A DNA stretch of 49,860 nucleotides from positions 2,147,091 through 2,196,950 of the forward strand of contig JAHNZQ020000181.1 in NCBI GenBank assembly GCA_019155205.2, given 5' to 3'. Both the position numbers and the translations under genes were made by a program. Below, in pieces: positions 10,262 through 21,591 of the stretch. The first letter of the stretch is position 1, and the number at the start of each line of letters is the position of its first letter. The notes beneath the pieces were generated by a model. The model saw only the letters and a program-made list of their open reading frames with translations, made no database searches and was not told where the DNA came from. The DNA comes from Gracilaria vermiculophylla (taxonomy: Eukaryota; Rhodophyta; Florideophyceae; Gracilariales; Gracilariaceae).

Positions 10262-10410
10262 ACATGAGAAGTCTGGTAACGGAAGGCATCCAGGTAAGGA
10301 CAGAATAAAATACCCTTGAGGTAGAGAAGTGGCTACCCGAGGGATGATTGCGATACTAGTTGTCTGTGCCCGAACACCCAGCGACAAAAAGTGCCACCGC
10401 GAGAGCATTC

Positions 10411-10710
10411 GACAAACGCGCGACAGCGATATGGAGGCGTAAAATAAATCTCCGGTTGAGGCGGAGATAGCGGAGAACGAAAAAAAACTCCGTCTTGACC
10501 CCCCCCCCCCCCCCCCCCCCCTCCCTTCCCCCCACCCCCCCCCCCCCGAACCCCCGCCCTCCTCAGTCGNNNNNNNNNNGCATGCCACAAACGCGCGACA
10601 GCGAAATGGGGGGGTAAAAAAAAACCCCGGTGGAGGGGGAGAAAGCGGAAAAAAAAAAAAAACCCCGTCTTGCCCCCCCCCCCCCCCCCCTTTTTTTTTA
10701 AACGGAAACG
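10411..10710. other. Assembly gap with low-quality duplicated flank
   Basis: Ten Ns lie at 10570-10579. The 110 bp right of the gap repeat the segment 10411-10502, but with every mixed stretch collapsed into homopolymers (for example the ...GGGGGGGTAAAAAAAAA... segment). Both end in long C runs. The homologous place in B (32490-32600) is ordinary sequence. The C and G runs are therefore most likely read-end noise, and the glycine-rich frames here are artefacts. Confidence 0.85.
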
Positions 10711-10711
10711 C

Positions 10712-11077
10712 CTATGCGGAAATGCGTTTACGCTCTAGATTGGCGTGATATCTCCTGAAGAAATTCTCCGAAATGTGCTCCGGGGGTTCTTCCGTGTCAT
10801 CCGTTTTGGTGTACCCATACCATCGTACGTGGTAGAGTAGTCCTGCAGGGGTCTGGCGGTGGGAGACAATATGGTTTACCGCATAAAGTATAGCACCTTG
10901 AGGTGTCATGATGGCGTCTGGGGCTTTCATCAATGATTCAACAGGAGGTGTGATGGGATTTCCCGTATCCATTGGTGTCGTTGCTCCTGGGGTGGTCTGA
11001 GTACGAATATCCGCGTATGGCCTCTGAGGTGCAGTGGTGACTGTTCCTGAAAGGCCGGGCGTTGGGACATTCGTCAC
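10712..11077 (-). pseudogene. Pol C-terminus of element A: chromodomain
   Basis: A 121-codon frame with a chromodomain in its second half: a YAVNHIVSHR start, LLYHVRWYGYTK core strand, and DDTEEPPEHI before a final helix ending FFRRYHANLERKR. The aromatic residues of the fold (Y, W, Y) are present. In chromoviruses this domain sits at the integrase C-terminus and directs insertion to particular chromatin. It follows the integrase and is immediately before the end of pol. This is the best-preserved chromodomain in the window. Confidence 0.85.
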
Positions 11078-11101
11078 CCGATCGTGGGATACGACGTCTC
11101 G

Positions 11102-12290
11102 GAACCCAGATACCTAGATGGCAACAGTGCCCCTGTAGGGTTCAAGGACTTTTTACGGCCCTGAGGTGCTTGGCACTACCTTTCACGTGATTTCGGGCGG
11201 TTCATTGGACGTCTCCCTGAGTTTGTGGAGGAAAACCTCGTCAATTTCCCTCAGGTGAGATTCTTCTTTCACGTTATGGTCAAAATCCCATTTATACCTC
11301 CTCTGCAAGGCGTTGAGGCTCTCCTTTGCGAGGGAGAGTGCTTCTCCATAGCGCCTCAAACTAGAGCGCTTTGCTTGAGCTGCTGTTGGTGTCTGTGGCT
11401 CATCCGCCGGGTGGGGCATAACGCGTACCGCGATGGAGGTATTAGAAAGGATGTGCCAGAGCAACAGATTGAAAGGAGCGGCTCACTTGGAGCGGTGCGT
11501 CTGCAGATTGAATATATACGAGAGCAAACCCACACATGCGTCCCAATCCTACTGGTGGTCCGCGACGTAGTGCTTCAGCCTTGAGACAAAGGTCTTGTTA
11601 ACAATCTCCGCAATTCCGATTGTCTCAGGGGTATATGCAGTCGTAAATACCTGCTTAATCCCCAGCATTCCGGAAATGGCACTGAATAGCATCTCCGTGA
11701 ACTGGAGTCCGTTTTCCGTAAAGAGATACAACGGGATCCCATATGAGTCAGCCCAATTCTCCAGAAAGGTGTCGGCAATTACTACTGCAGTGATGTTCCG
11801 GAGAGGAATGGCGCGCGTGATCTTCAAGAACCGATTTGGGATCCCAAGGATAAATCGCCATCCTTTCTTCGGCTTGGAAGGAAGCCCCAAATTATCAATG
11901 GCCACGAACTCCGAATGTCCTGAGGGCGGGAACAGAGTAAGTGGCGTCCGGAGTTTGAGGATATTTCTCGTAGCGGTGGCGCACGAGTGGAAATCCGCGA
12001 CAGTCTGGGAGGCCTCATTCGCTATGTGCCGCCAATAAAACTTCTCGCTTATAGTGAAATACATGCACGATCTACCGAGGTGCGCCACCAGACGGGGCTA
12101 GTGCCATAGATACAGAACGCGCGCACGTGAGCTCGCCGGCACCACTTTTTGCAGAGCACCGTCCAGGCGAGCGCGGCGTACAAGTACGCCACCTCTGTAG
12201 ACATCAAATGACGATTTTAGGCTCCCCACAGGGGCAAGCCACTCCTTGTAGTACGCATCCGTACTCTGCTACTTCAGGAACTCTGCTATG
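11102..12290 (-). pseudogene. Integrase of element A
   Basis: The main frame is 12088-11549 and the C-terminal part 11464-11183. The core shows the first catalytic Asp (FVAIDNLG), the second site as TENG where family members have TDNG, and the region of the third catalytic Glu (ETIGIAEIVNKT). The YHSQTNGQAER block seen in B is degraded here. Upstream lies the remnant of the zinc-binding HHCC domain (SQTVADFHSC). After the core comes LSLAKESLNALQRRYKWDFD, the usual linker. A stop at 11549 splits it. The changed second Asp and the stops mean it is inactive. Confidence 0.85.
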
Positions 12291-12364
12291 GTGATGAGAA
12301 TACTTCTTTCTCTTTCTCGACGCGGGCCATAACCTCAGGATGTCTACTAAACGTTCCTCCAGGT

Positions 12365-12800
12365 TCACAGCATTCCAAGCATTCTCATTCGGATCCTTCT
12401 TTCCTGTCGGCGTTCTCGATGACTTGACAGGGAATCGTTCCCTCCAACGGTGGTTTGTTTTCCCCATTGGTGGAGATTTTGTGACGGTGCGTCCGGTGCC
12501 TGGTGTTGTATGCTAGGACGGTGATCGATGTCAAAATCGAATTCCAGGAGGTGTAGTCTCCACCTCTCCAGGCGGCCGGAATCATCCGTCAAGGACAGTA
12601 TCCACTTTATTGGTTTGTGGTCCGTCCTCAACCGGAAACGCGTGCCTACCAAGTACGGGTGTTAGAAAAACACCGCCCAAACGATGGCGAGACATTCACA
12701 CTCCGATGTAACATAATTCGTTTCCGTGCGTGAAAGTCTGTGATTCCAGTATCTCATAGGTTAACGTCCACCTTCAGGTTGTTTCTGTTGGAGACCATAT
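12365..12800 (-). pseudogene. RNase H domain of element A
   Basis: The frame at 12652-12365 reads GTRFRLRTDHKPIKWIL, then SGRLERWRLHLLEFDFDI and HRPSIQHQAPDAPS, the C-terminal half of a gypsy RNase H. Its TDH and DA positions are catalytic in the family. The first half (about 12800-12660) carries stops. It degrades the RNA strand of the RNA-DNA hybrid. It follows the RT as usual. Confidence 0.82.
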
Positions 12801-12812
12801 CCGACCTGATAC

Positions 12813-13920
12813 TTACAGGCATTCTTCTCCAGCATCATTCGGCCGTGCCGCTTTCGGAAGTACCAAAATCAGTGGCTGTATTAGCCTCCTCTTAAAGGTT
12901 TGGAAGGATTCGAACTGTCCGTCCGTCAAGGGGACCAATTGGTTCCGATCGTCTTTCTCCAATGGGCGATTTAACGGCGTTGCGATACGAGAGAAGTTCA
13001 TAAAAAACCTCCTAAATACATTACACAGCCACAGGAAAGAGCGGACCTCCAACTCGTTTGTGGGAGGGTGAGCTTTCTTGATGGCTTCATGAGTTTTTGA
13101 GGAAACCCGCAGACATCCCCGGAGCACAACGTGCTCCAGACGGTCTACAGAGAACTCCATAAAGAAACAATTGTCCAACTTTAGGGTGAGTCCAGCATTC
13201 TTCAGAAGTTGGAGCACGTGCTTAACATGCACAAAGTGCTCCTGCAAGCTGCGGGAGTATACAATGACATCTTCAATATATACCAGAACGTATTGCCACT
13301 CCACCCTCGACATGATTATGTCCACCTCTCGTCGGAGCGTAGCGGGTGCATTCTTCAATCCAAATGGCATCCTTAGGAATCTGAACATTCTACAGTGGTA
13401 AATGAACGTTGTTTTACCCCTATCGGAGTCATCCATCTCAATTTGCCAGTAGCCACTGTTAGCATCCAGCGTAAAGAAAACTGAGGTATCCTCTAAGGAG
13501 AAAATAAACTCATCCATTCGGGGTATAGGGTACGATTTGCATACCGTCACCTCGTTGAGGCGTCTTTAGTCAATTCAGAACCTCAAGGAGCTATCATTTT
13601 TCTTTGCAAACACCACCGAAGAGGCTCACTTGGATTTTTTGGGCTCAATAATGCCCTTATCCAACATGCGCTTGACCTCATCGCGTTCGAATTGACGCGC
13701 ATGAGGCCGGGCCTTGCTCGAAAGTTGATGTTCTGGTTTCGCCTCAGGTGTTAGCTGGATCCGGTGCTCAACCAGGAGCACCTCTTCAAGGCGACCAGTC
13801 TAGATTTTCTCAAAGGCGTATAGCATATCCACTATTTTAGGGCGATACTTCTTAAACTATTCGCCAATTTGGAGCTTCTTTTGCCAAATAACAGGCTTTT
13901 CTTCCTCTAGCGTCGTCTAT
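12813..13920 (-). pseudogene. Reverse transcriptase of element A
   Basis: The main frame (13550-12813, 245 codons) has the core motifs in order: YPIPRMDE, FFTLDANSGYWQIEMDD, FRFLRMPFGLKNAPAT, the catalytic block LVYIEDVIVYS, and the LTLKLDNCFF and LEHV strands. The conserved YxDD is YIED, so one catalytic Asp is changed. The N-terminal part (to about 13920) continues upstream with stops and includes FERDEVKRML. Element B keeps YIDD at this place. The thumb and connection region ends near 12813. Confidence 0.9.
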
Positions 13921-13925
13921 GCTGT

Positions 13926-14756
13926 TTAGACTTCCATGCAAGTGATTGCATCGCGCTCAGAAAGGTCTTTTATACGCAGAAGTTGAGCCAGTCCGGCAGG
14001 TGTGGGTAGTACCAATCCGACGACAGATCCTTTTTGAAGCCGAAAAGGCGACTCCTTCAGGTTGGTAAGAACGATCCTGAACGGAATGCTTGGCACGATT
14101 TCCAGAACGCCATTCCACACCGTGGAGTGCTGCTTAGTGGTCAGATGCGAACTCTCCTGTAGGAATGAAAGGCCGGATGCAGAGATCTGCACCCAATCTT
14201 CGGCCGGACTCTTCGTTGGTATTTCGATACTTTTAACCACCCGGAGCTTCTTAGACTGAGTCTCTTTTGGGAGACTAGCCACGTGACGCGCATTGGTGTT
14301 GGGTCCCGGAGTTGCGGACACGGTACCTGCAAGAGCGGCGTCGTGAAACTTCACCTCACGCAGGCGTGGGTATACTACATGTACATACAGGTCCACAAAG
14401 GAAGTGCCCAATACGCATTGTGCTGCCAAGTTTCTCGCCACTAGGAACCACATGCTCACCTGCAAGGAGCCCACCCGGAGATACATAGGTGAGGCGCCGA
14501 GAATGTTAAATGCTCGACGCAACGCGTCCCACACCAGAGGGAGCTTGTCAGTACTCAAGGAGCAGAGAGCAGACCACAGAAGCACGTCACCATGCACCAG
14601 GTTGGGGGCGGCTCCGGTGTCGAAAAGAGCGCAAACCGTTGTGCAGGCGAGCGGGGAGCATTCTATAGAGGCAAAAACCTTATACTTTTCACGGCGGAGC
14701 GTGCAGACAGAGTCCTGAAAGGTGGCGAATGGTTCCAAATGGATTCGGTGGTCCAA
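13926..14756 (-). pseudogene. Aspartic protease and pre-RT region of element A
   Basis: A 276-codon frame. The protease active site reads ALFDTGAAPNLVH near residue 45. A region PSIPFRIVLTNLKESPFRL near residue 215 begins the link to RT and is also recognisable in F2 and B. The domain order gag-protease-RT is as expected. This frame has no internal stop, yet the flanking frames are broken. Retroelement proteases cleave the gag-pol precursor. Confidence 0.85.
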
Positions 14757-14851
14757 CGATTCTGCAGCAATTGTGCAGATGGATTCTCCCCCTTTCCAAG
14801 ACGCAACCTCCGTTGGGCATAAACTCGACGGTAAGAAGCCATGCGATGCCT

Positions 14852-16220
14852 CTACGCGTGACCCAAAGGGGTTTCCTGGTGTAAGGGGATCTGAATTCCA
14901 GCAGATGACGGCTGCTGCGGTTGCGCATTGGGATGCGACGTGTTCCCCTGAGGTGTAACCGGTTTGGATACTGGCCCGTGCACCGGCTGCACACGTGCTA
15001 GTGGGACAGTCTGCACTCCAATTGGAACGCGTGAACCGCGGTTTCCTTGAGGGGAGCGGATATCAAAATACGTGGTTTGATAACTTCCGCTCTCCGATGA
15101 TGTTTGCATAAGGTCCTGGAAATTATTCTCCCGTTCCTGCAGGATGGCGGCCTTCATCTCCAAGCTGAGCGTGATATAGTGTGCTGGCTCTCGAGACAAG
15201 CAAATCCTGCAAGGCGGTGGGTCGCTCTGAGGGTCTGCGAATCGGACACTCCTGTAGGATCCTGCCAAAGCGTACGAGGTAGTAGACGAGTACGACCTTG
15301 TCCTAGACGGTGCTCTTAGGGATGAGGCGTATGTGAGAGCAAGGGGCTCTTGCTTTCTCTCAAGCATGAGCTCTTCGACCCCCCTTGAGGTGCCGGAGTC
15401 CAGCGTCAGGGTGGATGCCCGACGGTTTATTGAGGCTGTCGGTTTGTTTGAAAGCGGAGCATGGCTGTTGCGCGCGACACGGTAAGTATCCCCTTAAGAA
15501 TCCGTGAAACGTGCTAGCTCCTTATAGGTGGTTTTCTGGTGCGTTGTCAAGTGATTAAGCATCCTGGCGCGGATCGATGGAAGGAGACCCTTGAGAAAGA
15601 AAGACTTAAACCGCGTTTTGAAGTACACATCCACACACCGTAAGGCTGTCGTTCACAACTTCTATGAGAACTCTTTTTTGTTCATTCCGGTATTTTTACT
15701 ATAGGAGGTGAGTTCAGCGTCAGCATCGACTACCATCTCATCCGTTTCATACCTTCCAAGGAGTAATTTACCACCTCGGGGTACGTCGTCAAGATCACAG
15801 TTCCACGATCATCCAAAATGGTGTTCTACCCTGTGATGCGTGGCTGGAGTAGCGAGTGCGCTTGACCTGTGAGCTAGAAATTAAAGCACCGAATGGCGGC
15901 ACCTTAATTGACACCATTGGTATTACACGCCGAACGGAAGCGGGTTAGAAAAGTCAACACCGAGATGGTGTCCTCGCCTAAGAAGGAGTTTTTTTCAATT
16001 TAATATCCATGGGGCGCTGGATCGTCATAATTTATTCAGCGACCGACGCGCCGTAAAGAGTGGAGCGATCATTCATCCGGTGGGGTTCATATTCCACCAC
16101 TTTGGCCACGAGGTCGTTAGGCGGGACGACTTTTCTGACCCTTATGCTTTTCTCCTTAGGAGTTATAGTGCCCTCCGAGCTGGAGCTGTTCACGGATTCA
16201 GAATCTGAGCTTCTCTCCAA
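14852..16220 (-). pseudogene. Gag capsid and nucleocapsid region of element A
   Basis: Made of broken frames: 16220-16032 (basic segment ending near NDRSTLYGASVAE), a badly shifted capsid part, and 15367-14852. The last has PPCRICLSREPAHY, a possible degenerate zinc knuckle, followed by a Gln/Pro/Ser-rich tail. It aligns segment by segment with gag of element B (37723-36668 and 38065-37778). Gag would form the virus-like particle. Confidence 0.75.
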
Positions 16221-16304
16221 ATCGGTGTCTTGCTTTCTGTTTTTTCCCTCCGTTTCTTTTAGCGTCTTTCCAGTATTTTGTCTGGGTACCTGACGATACC
16301 CCCG

Positions 16305-17200
16305 CTATTGCGATTCACCCGACGAATGTCGTGTTCTTTTCTCTTTGTGTGAAGTAATTCGCGACAGGTATCCTGTCTTCCTCAGTAGGGAGACAGGTCC
16401 AGACGGTTCATAGAAATACTCTTGAGGTGCTCCCGTTTCCATACAACAGTACCCTTTTTTTACTCTGGCGTAGGGGTTGGAAGTATCATGTCCATCTCTG
16501 CCCGGGGGCATCATAGGGGTTGATACAGGGAACCTCTCCTGCACGGAACAATGACTTTGAGATGCTGCTGTGGGGAGCAACAGCGCGGTTTGGGAAGGAC
16601 CTTCCGCACAGAAAACATCTGAGATCGCCTCTCGGAAGGGTTCTGAATCCAGAAAGGCATCCACGGCCAGGTGAGAACTCTTCGTTGCCATCTCCTCCAT
16701 AAGGGCGTGGCGGGCCGCCCCATAATGGGCCTCAACACCTGCAGGAATTCTCTCGGCACTTTCATGTGAGGGCCAGTCTGTAAGACGCGGGGCCGGTGAC
16801 TCCAGGAGGGAGTTAGCCTCCGGATGTTCCCGTCCCTGCAGCTCCTGAGGTGGCGGCTGTGATGCAACGTGCGGTTCTTCAACCTCTACGTCGGAGTTCT
16901 CCAGAGGTGTTGCAGGGGGTTCCGCTTGCCTCCGATCATGCAATCTCCTAGGGAGATTCCTGAAAAGCTCCACAGAGGAGCCAGAATTCCTATGGAGACT
17001 TTCAGGGTCATCTAGTCTGACGGCGACTTCCTAGGAAGCGCTGCGCCTGCTGCGCCCATCGACGAAGTTGGTTGCCTTAGGGTCCTGTTGGGGGTTTCCA
17101 TTTGGGATTGCAAGGTGTCTATATAGGAGTAGGTCGGGGGTTATTTCCTTTCACTTCCGAGTCTTCTAATGGAATAGTTCCAGAGTTGGGTACCGGTCGT
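16305..17200 (-). pseudogene. Gag N-terminal region of element A
   Basis: A 222-codon frame (16973-16305) preceded by homologous but shifted DNA to about 17200. It is rich in Pro, Glu and Ser, with blocks ASQPPPQELQGRE, HPEANSLLESPAPR and LLLPTAASQSHCSVQERF shared with B and D. No known domain was recognised; it makes gag in this family unusually long. It ends at TGA before the capsid part, as in B. Confidence 0.7.
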
Positions 17201-17256
17201 TGCGAACTAGTAATACTTTTCTCTCTTGACTCTTGTGATTCTTTTAGGAGACTGAC

Positions 17257-17275
17257 CTTCTACGTCGGGAGACCA
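17257..17275 (-). other. Primer-binding-site position of element A
   Basis: On the minus strand, TGGTCTCCCGACGTAGAAG starts two bases after the 5' LTR edge (17278). It matches the same place in B and D with one or two changes. Confidence 0.5.
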
Positions 17276-17277
17276 GT

Positions 17278-17830
17278 TTCGGTACCTTCAGTTCTCCTTT
17301 CGAGGTGGTAGCGCACAAAGTCCGTTAGGAGTTTTAGCTGACTCCAAACACGCGAGTTTGTAACGGTGGGCCCCTGTATTTACGGTCACGAGCCGGGGGG
17401 TCCTGAAAAGAGATCCACGAGCACCAAGCGGAGAAGGGGGTTCACTGTGTTGACAATGCTTTTACAGGCGCTGTTATGAGGAATCCTGGGTATCGGCTAC
17501 TTGGAAACTTGAAAGCGTTCGACAATAGTCTCCAACATGAAAATTTTGAGAAATAATCAATGGTGGTTGGTTTACTTCCCCTGAAGGTGGAGCTCGACGG
17601 GCAGATTAAGTACCATGCCGGGAGCCTGCCGGGCCAGGTCACACTGCTGCAGTATTTACCTGCACCAATTAACGAAAGTAAATCTAAATCCTACACTTCC
17701 TCAGGCGTACTATTGCACACGTAGGCTGAATAATGCACCACGCGGCTCAGTAAAATATGAACCATCCTTCGGAATATCCCGTCGTAATGTTACATGACAA
17801 TATCACCTTAGGATCCCATGTACTAGGATT
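17278..17830 (-). repeat. 5' LTR of element A
   Basis: Aligned to family-1 LTRs from TTCGGTACC (17278) to about CATGTACTA (17825). The inner edge is fixed by the primer site; the outer edge is approximate because the terminal ACCACA is lost. Confidence 0.8.
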
Positions 17831-18318
17831 TTTGGTTTCTATTCGGCTTAGTCTCGCGGCACAAAATGCGCGCGTCGAAAAGTTTCGCCATTGGGCATTC
17901 CGTCCTCCCTTGAAACACCAGTTGAGTTCCTGCCTGGAGTACAGTGCCAACCGAGTTCGGTCTCACGTCTTCTTCAGGCTTTTTGGTTTGTTCTAGAGTA
18001 TTGGACGACCACATCGATTACCATTCTATGGTCACTTTGTACGGAAGAATTCCCTCAGCGCCCTATTCGTTGGATCAGCCGGAGTAGCACGGTCTCTATT
18101 CCGAGTCCAGGGGCCGGAACATTGAGCAGCTCCGCGCAAGTCGTCATTTCAATTGCTGGTGCGTCTGTTTTTGGTTGTCAACCCCGTCTTGTTGAGGACG
18201 ACGTCCTCCTGGCTCCACTTCGTATTAATAAACGTACCACTACGGCTTCATAACCTCTAGGTCTGGCTCCTATCTTGCGTCCAGTGACCGGCTTCCGCGA
18301 GCTGTTTCAGTCTCAAGG
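17831..18318. other. Unassigned stretch at left edge of F2
   Basis: A plus-strand frame (17891-18253) is rich in Ser, Ile and Pro without a recognisable domain. It may belong to the 3' LTR or upstream aORF region of F2. No LTR-2 match was found here, so the 3' LTR of F2 appears missing, perhaps lost when element A inserted. Confidence 0.35.
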
Positions 18319-18385
18319 CCGTAGCGGATCATCCGCTACGGTTCAAGCTGGTAACGTTACATGATGTAACGTTACCAGCTTGAAC
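18319..18385. repeat. Two adjacent perfect palindromes
   Basis: The first (18319-18341) has 11-bp arms CCGTAGCGGAT and ATCCGCTACGG around one base. The second (18341-18385) has 21-bp arms (18341-18361 and 18365-18385) around the 3-nt loop TGA. They share one G. Both are exact, which is striking inside heavily mutated DNA, and suggests recent origin, selection or a foldback assembly artefact. Confidence 0.9.
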
Positions 18386-18431
18386 CCAGTGGTATATTGC
18401 CTGGTAAGGCAGTTGGCCTCTCAAGACAAAT

Positions 18432-19860
18432 TTGTTGAAAGTCTTGCAGGTCTTTCGCCATTCTACCTTTCACATTTTTCTGACGTTTCAGAGATGGGAT
18501 TGTGGCCAACTTGTGCACATCGCAAACTGTCGGGCTCCATATGCAACACAAGTTGATAGGCGGATCTTTACTTTTTCTGCTGCGATTGACGCCAAACGAT
18601 TTCAAACGTCCTTTATCACTGTGACTATCGCGGTAAAATCTTCTTCCTTGTTGTTCATTCGGGATCCCCGGAAACGGGTTTATTTTCGCCAATTGGTACT
18701 GATCTTCCACCACGTAGGTCTATCGAACAAGATCTACAGCCCTATTTCCGAGATGGTCTGCTTTGATTGTCCATTGCACACTAGTTGGTTTATATATCGA
18801 ATACACCGGGCTATAGACGCGGGTGACGATGCCCTGCTAAGACATCAATATGCAAACGTGCAGACCATGCATACTTATAACACTGCAGTTTTTTCTCCCG
18901 AGAAGAAGACATTACTCGGTCACTTTATGTCCAAAATCCAAATTTGTGGAGCCACTATAAAGGTTTCCACTACTTGTAAGTTTCTACCCATCCAGTCTTA
19001 GCGTACTTCGGCAGTAAGATCTGCCAAGACAGTCCATTTTGCAGTTGGCATCTGGATGGTCGCCATTATTCCTCTTATGGTTCTGTAAATCGCCTAAGAG
19101 AGGGTGACCTAGCCTACCGAGTGCTCGAACGAACTCTTTTCGGCTTATCCTTCCTATCCGGTCGGTCGCCTCTTTCGCTTGCCTAACCAATAAATTCCCG
19201 TGATCTGCGAATAGCTCGTCGTATCCCGCATGGCTGCGGACACTGAGTACAAGGTGATAGAACTCAAAACCATAATGAAAACGGCGCAATTCGAAGAAGG
19301 AAACCCGTGCCAGACGTTGGCCATACCGAATAATGATCCCAGCCGGTTGCTCTGAAAATGGGCAATCGTGATAGCGGCTATCTGTTTGAAGGCGAAGGTG
19401 ATTACGCCCTCTTGGTAGAAGTCCCAATAGTGCCTCCGCCTCCGAGTGTCGATGAATCGCTGGTGGTATAAACTGCGGTTACAGCGTCTCCGACGCCAAC
19501 TACAAGCATGCCTCCACCAAGCTGTTCAGTGTTTTCCACCAGTCGGTCTTTATCGACAGGCCGCGGTATTTTGGTCACATCAGTCGGATGTCGCACTGCT
19601 CAGGTGATGGCAACCCAAGTGGTGGATTCGTATTATGCCTTACGAAGAGTATCCGCCCATTTAAATATCGAGAAAGCGATGCTTCGTCTCTATCAGATTT
19701 TCTTCCAGTACTTAAACCATTTTAAATCTGGGGATGAATTTTTCGTGATTGACGCACTATTCAGTCGTATTCCCCAGCTCGCCCATTTGATTAGTATGAA
19801 CCTAGCCATCTAGAACTTATCGGGATCCGCTTTAGCGTCTCTCTCACCATGTGGTCATAA
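18432..19860 (+). pseudogene. Candidate antisense ORF of second-family element F2
   Basis: Plus-strand frames (18432-19001, one around 19350-19450, and 19508-19813) oppose the F2 pol and lie downstream of it, as aORF does in family 1. Short similarities occur in the right order. YNTAVFSP...LLGHFM in F2 compares with YHTSEVLDP...LGRFVM in C. A later NRDSGYLF...GD compares with NDTPGFLL...GED in B, followed by VP-x-VP and ESL. The identity is low and the frame is broken by stops. The spacing between the matched blocks is longer than in B. Homology is an inference from order and motif resemblance, not a proven alignment. Confidence 0.4.
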
Positions 19861-21590
19861 GAAATGTGCATGTTTTCATTTCCCTGGAGAGAAATGATCA
19901 TCTGAGGGTTTTCGGCGCCGCATACCACCCGGTTGTTTCGGATCCTACGACTCTTTTCGGTGCTTTTGCTCCTATCTGACCCTCCTACGGGTACAAAACC
20001 GCTTCACCTGGTGGCTTTTTTGAGTGTCACCCCGCAGCGACGTTACCGCTTTGTCTCGTCAACGAGCATATGGGCAATGCACGCTTTTCGTAGCCGCGTG
20101 GCGTCCGTATGACTTCCGCTTTCATTTTCCAGTGGTATCCCTTTTTCACCTCGTGGTATGTATGACCTTTGAACCGGTTGGTCGGCGGCTCCATGGCCAT
20201 AGGGTAACACTCCAAACTATGGCTAGAACTTCCGTAAGTGTGTGGTCTCTTTCTTTCCGTGCATTCCTATCAATGAAGCTTCTTTGTCGTTTTCTTTTTT
20301 TCACTCTATTCTACTTTTTCTTCATGTTCTATATTATTCTATCTTTCTTGTGGTTTTTGCGGTCTCACTCGAGAACGATATCCCTCTCTCTACAGTGTTA
20401 CTGTTCCACAGGGATGCCAAATTCTCTAATTGGTGGTTTTGGTCGGGTCGACGATAATACCTAATGAGAAAGGTGTATCGGATATACCGCGGGGTTCTAG
20501 GGTACCCTGTGAGGCATTATATGCATACCATTCTACGCGTTGGTGGACCATATGGGTTGTATATTAACTACACAGGATGGTTTCTAAACCGCAAGGACAG
20601 TTTTTAGCTCTTCTTTTAGAAGTTTTGTTTTGCTTCAATCAATCCGGTTATAATGCGTGGTGCTTTGCATTGTCAGTTTCTGCCGAGTGATTTTGAAATA
20701 AGGCAGTCAGTCTTTCCAGGAAGAAGAGCCTTCTAGACTTTAACAGCTGTTACAGTGTTGGTAGTTCCTCGTTTCCTGGCAGTTACTGTGTCTGCAGCAA
20801 ATCACAACACCTCAAACGAACCAGTCGACATCGGCAGTAACTTTTGCTAAATCAGTTCATCTTCAAAATTGGACTTCTTAATCTTTTGCCGAGACTAGTC
20901 TACCATCACCTCGAGGTACATCCACATAAACGTATTTTTTGGGTTTTAACTGGATTAACGGCCTCACCTGTTTGTCTTTTAATGTTTTTCACCGCTGCCC
21001 GGAATTCGTGGTCTCTCTAATACCAACTTGAGGGGTTTCCGAAATGCGTTTGAGGATAGACAGTTTCATCTTGGCGAATGTCCGAGACCCGGTGGCGTGG
21101 TAGTTTCTTATAGAGGTCAGCGGGGCAAAGGAAAACGTGAGGGGATGCAAAGGAAGTTCGCCAGCTCTGCCTTGGATTTACTTGGAGGTGCCTCGAGGCC
21201 ACCTTATATAGTGGAAAAGGTGCACCAGCTCGATCAGAGTGTAACCTACACTATAATTCAGAGACAATCAATACTACCAATCATATTAAACCATTACATA
21301 AATTTGCTACCCACAATGTTACCCACAATTCAATATGGCTGACAACAACAAAGCACAACAAGGCACAAGTGATGCACAGAAAGGCGTATCCGTTATGTAA
21401 ACTCACGAGAGCATGACAGTGCACAAATTCACGGATCCTGGGTGTCACCGTAAACCGGTTCCATACACAAGCAGCTATATGTGTCAGGAACAGCAATGCG
21501 CTGCGACAACAGGGACAGTAGCTCATTCCTGCTAAACGTTTCTTGGGCCTATGGTTACATGTATAGCAAGAGAGAAGAGCCAAAACATAG
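19861..21590. other. Unassigned internal region of F2
   Basis: About 1.7 kb between the candidate aORF and the integrase. A plus frame (20024-20464) holds a very hydrophobic Phe/Leu-rich stretch around residues 85-115, which may be chance from T-rich DNA. No chromodomain was recognised at the end of pol. Confidence 0.35.
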
Positions 21591-21591
21591 G

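Larger units (their letters stand above)
8930..17830 (-). mobile_element. Gypsy element A (family 1, chromodomain type), decayed
   Basis: Two same-direction family-1 LTRs (about 8930-9483 and 17278-17830) bound a minus-strand gag-pol. Its order is gag, protease, RT, RNase H, integrase, chromodomain. The aORF region next to the 3' (left) LTR is reduced to its last ~780 bp, and a 10-base assembly gap lies at 10570-10579. Frameshifts, stops and changed catalytic residues show it is inactive. No target duplication could be recognised. The LTR ends have drifted (TTCGGT instead of TGTGGT on the right). Confidence 0.88.

Noticed and set aside
10205..10590. Glycine-rich frames through the poly-C/N region
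   Set aside because: They translate homopolymer noise around an assembly gap and include ambiguous codons.
20242..20457. Hydrophobic Phe/Leu-rich plus frame that could be membrane segments
   Set aside because: It comes from a T-rich run (20280-20350) inside the decayed F2 element and is not backed by any homologue in the window.
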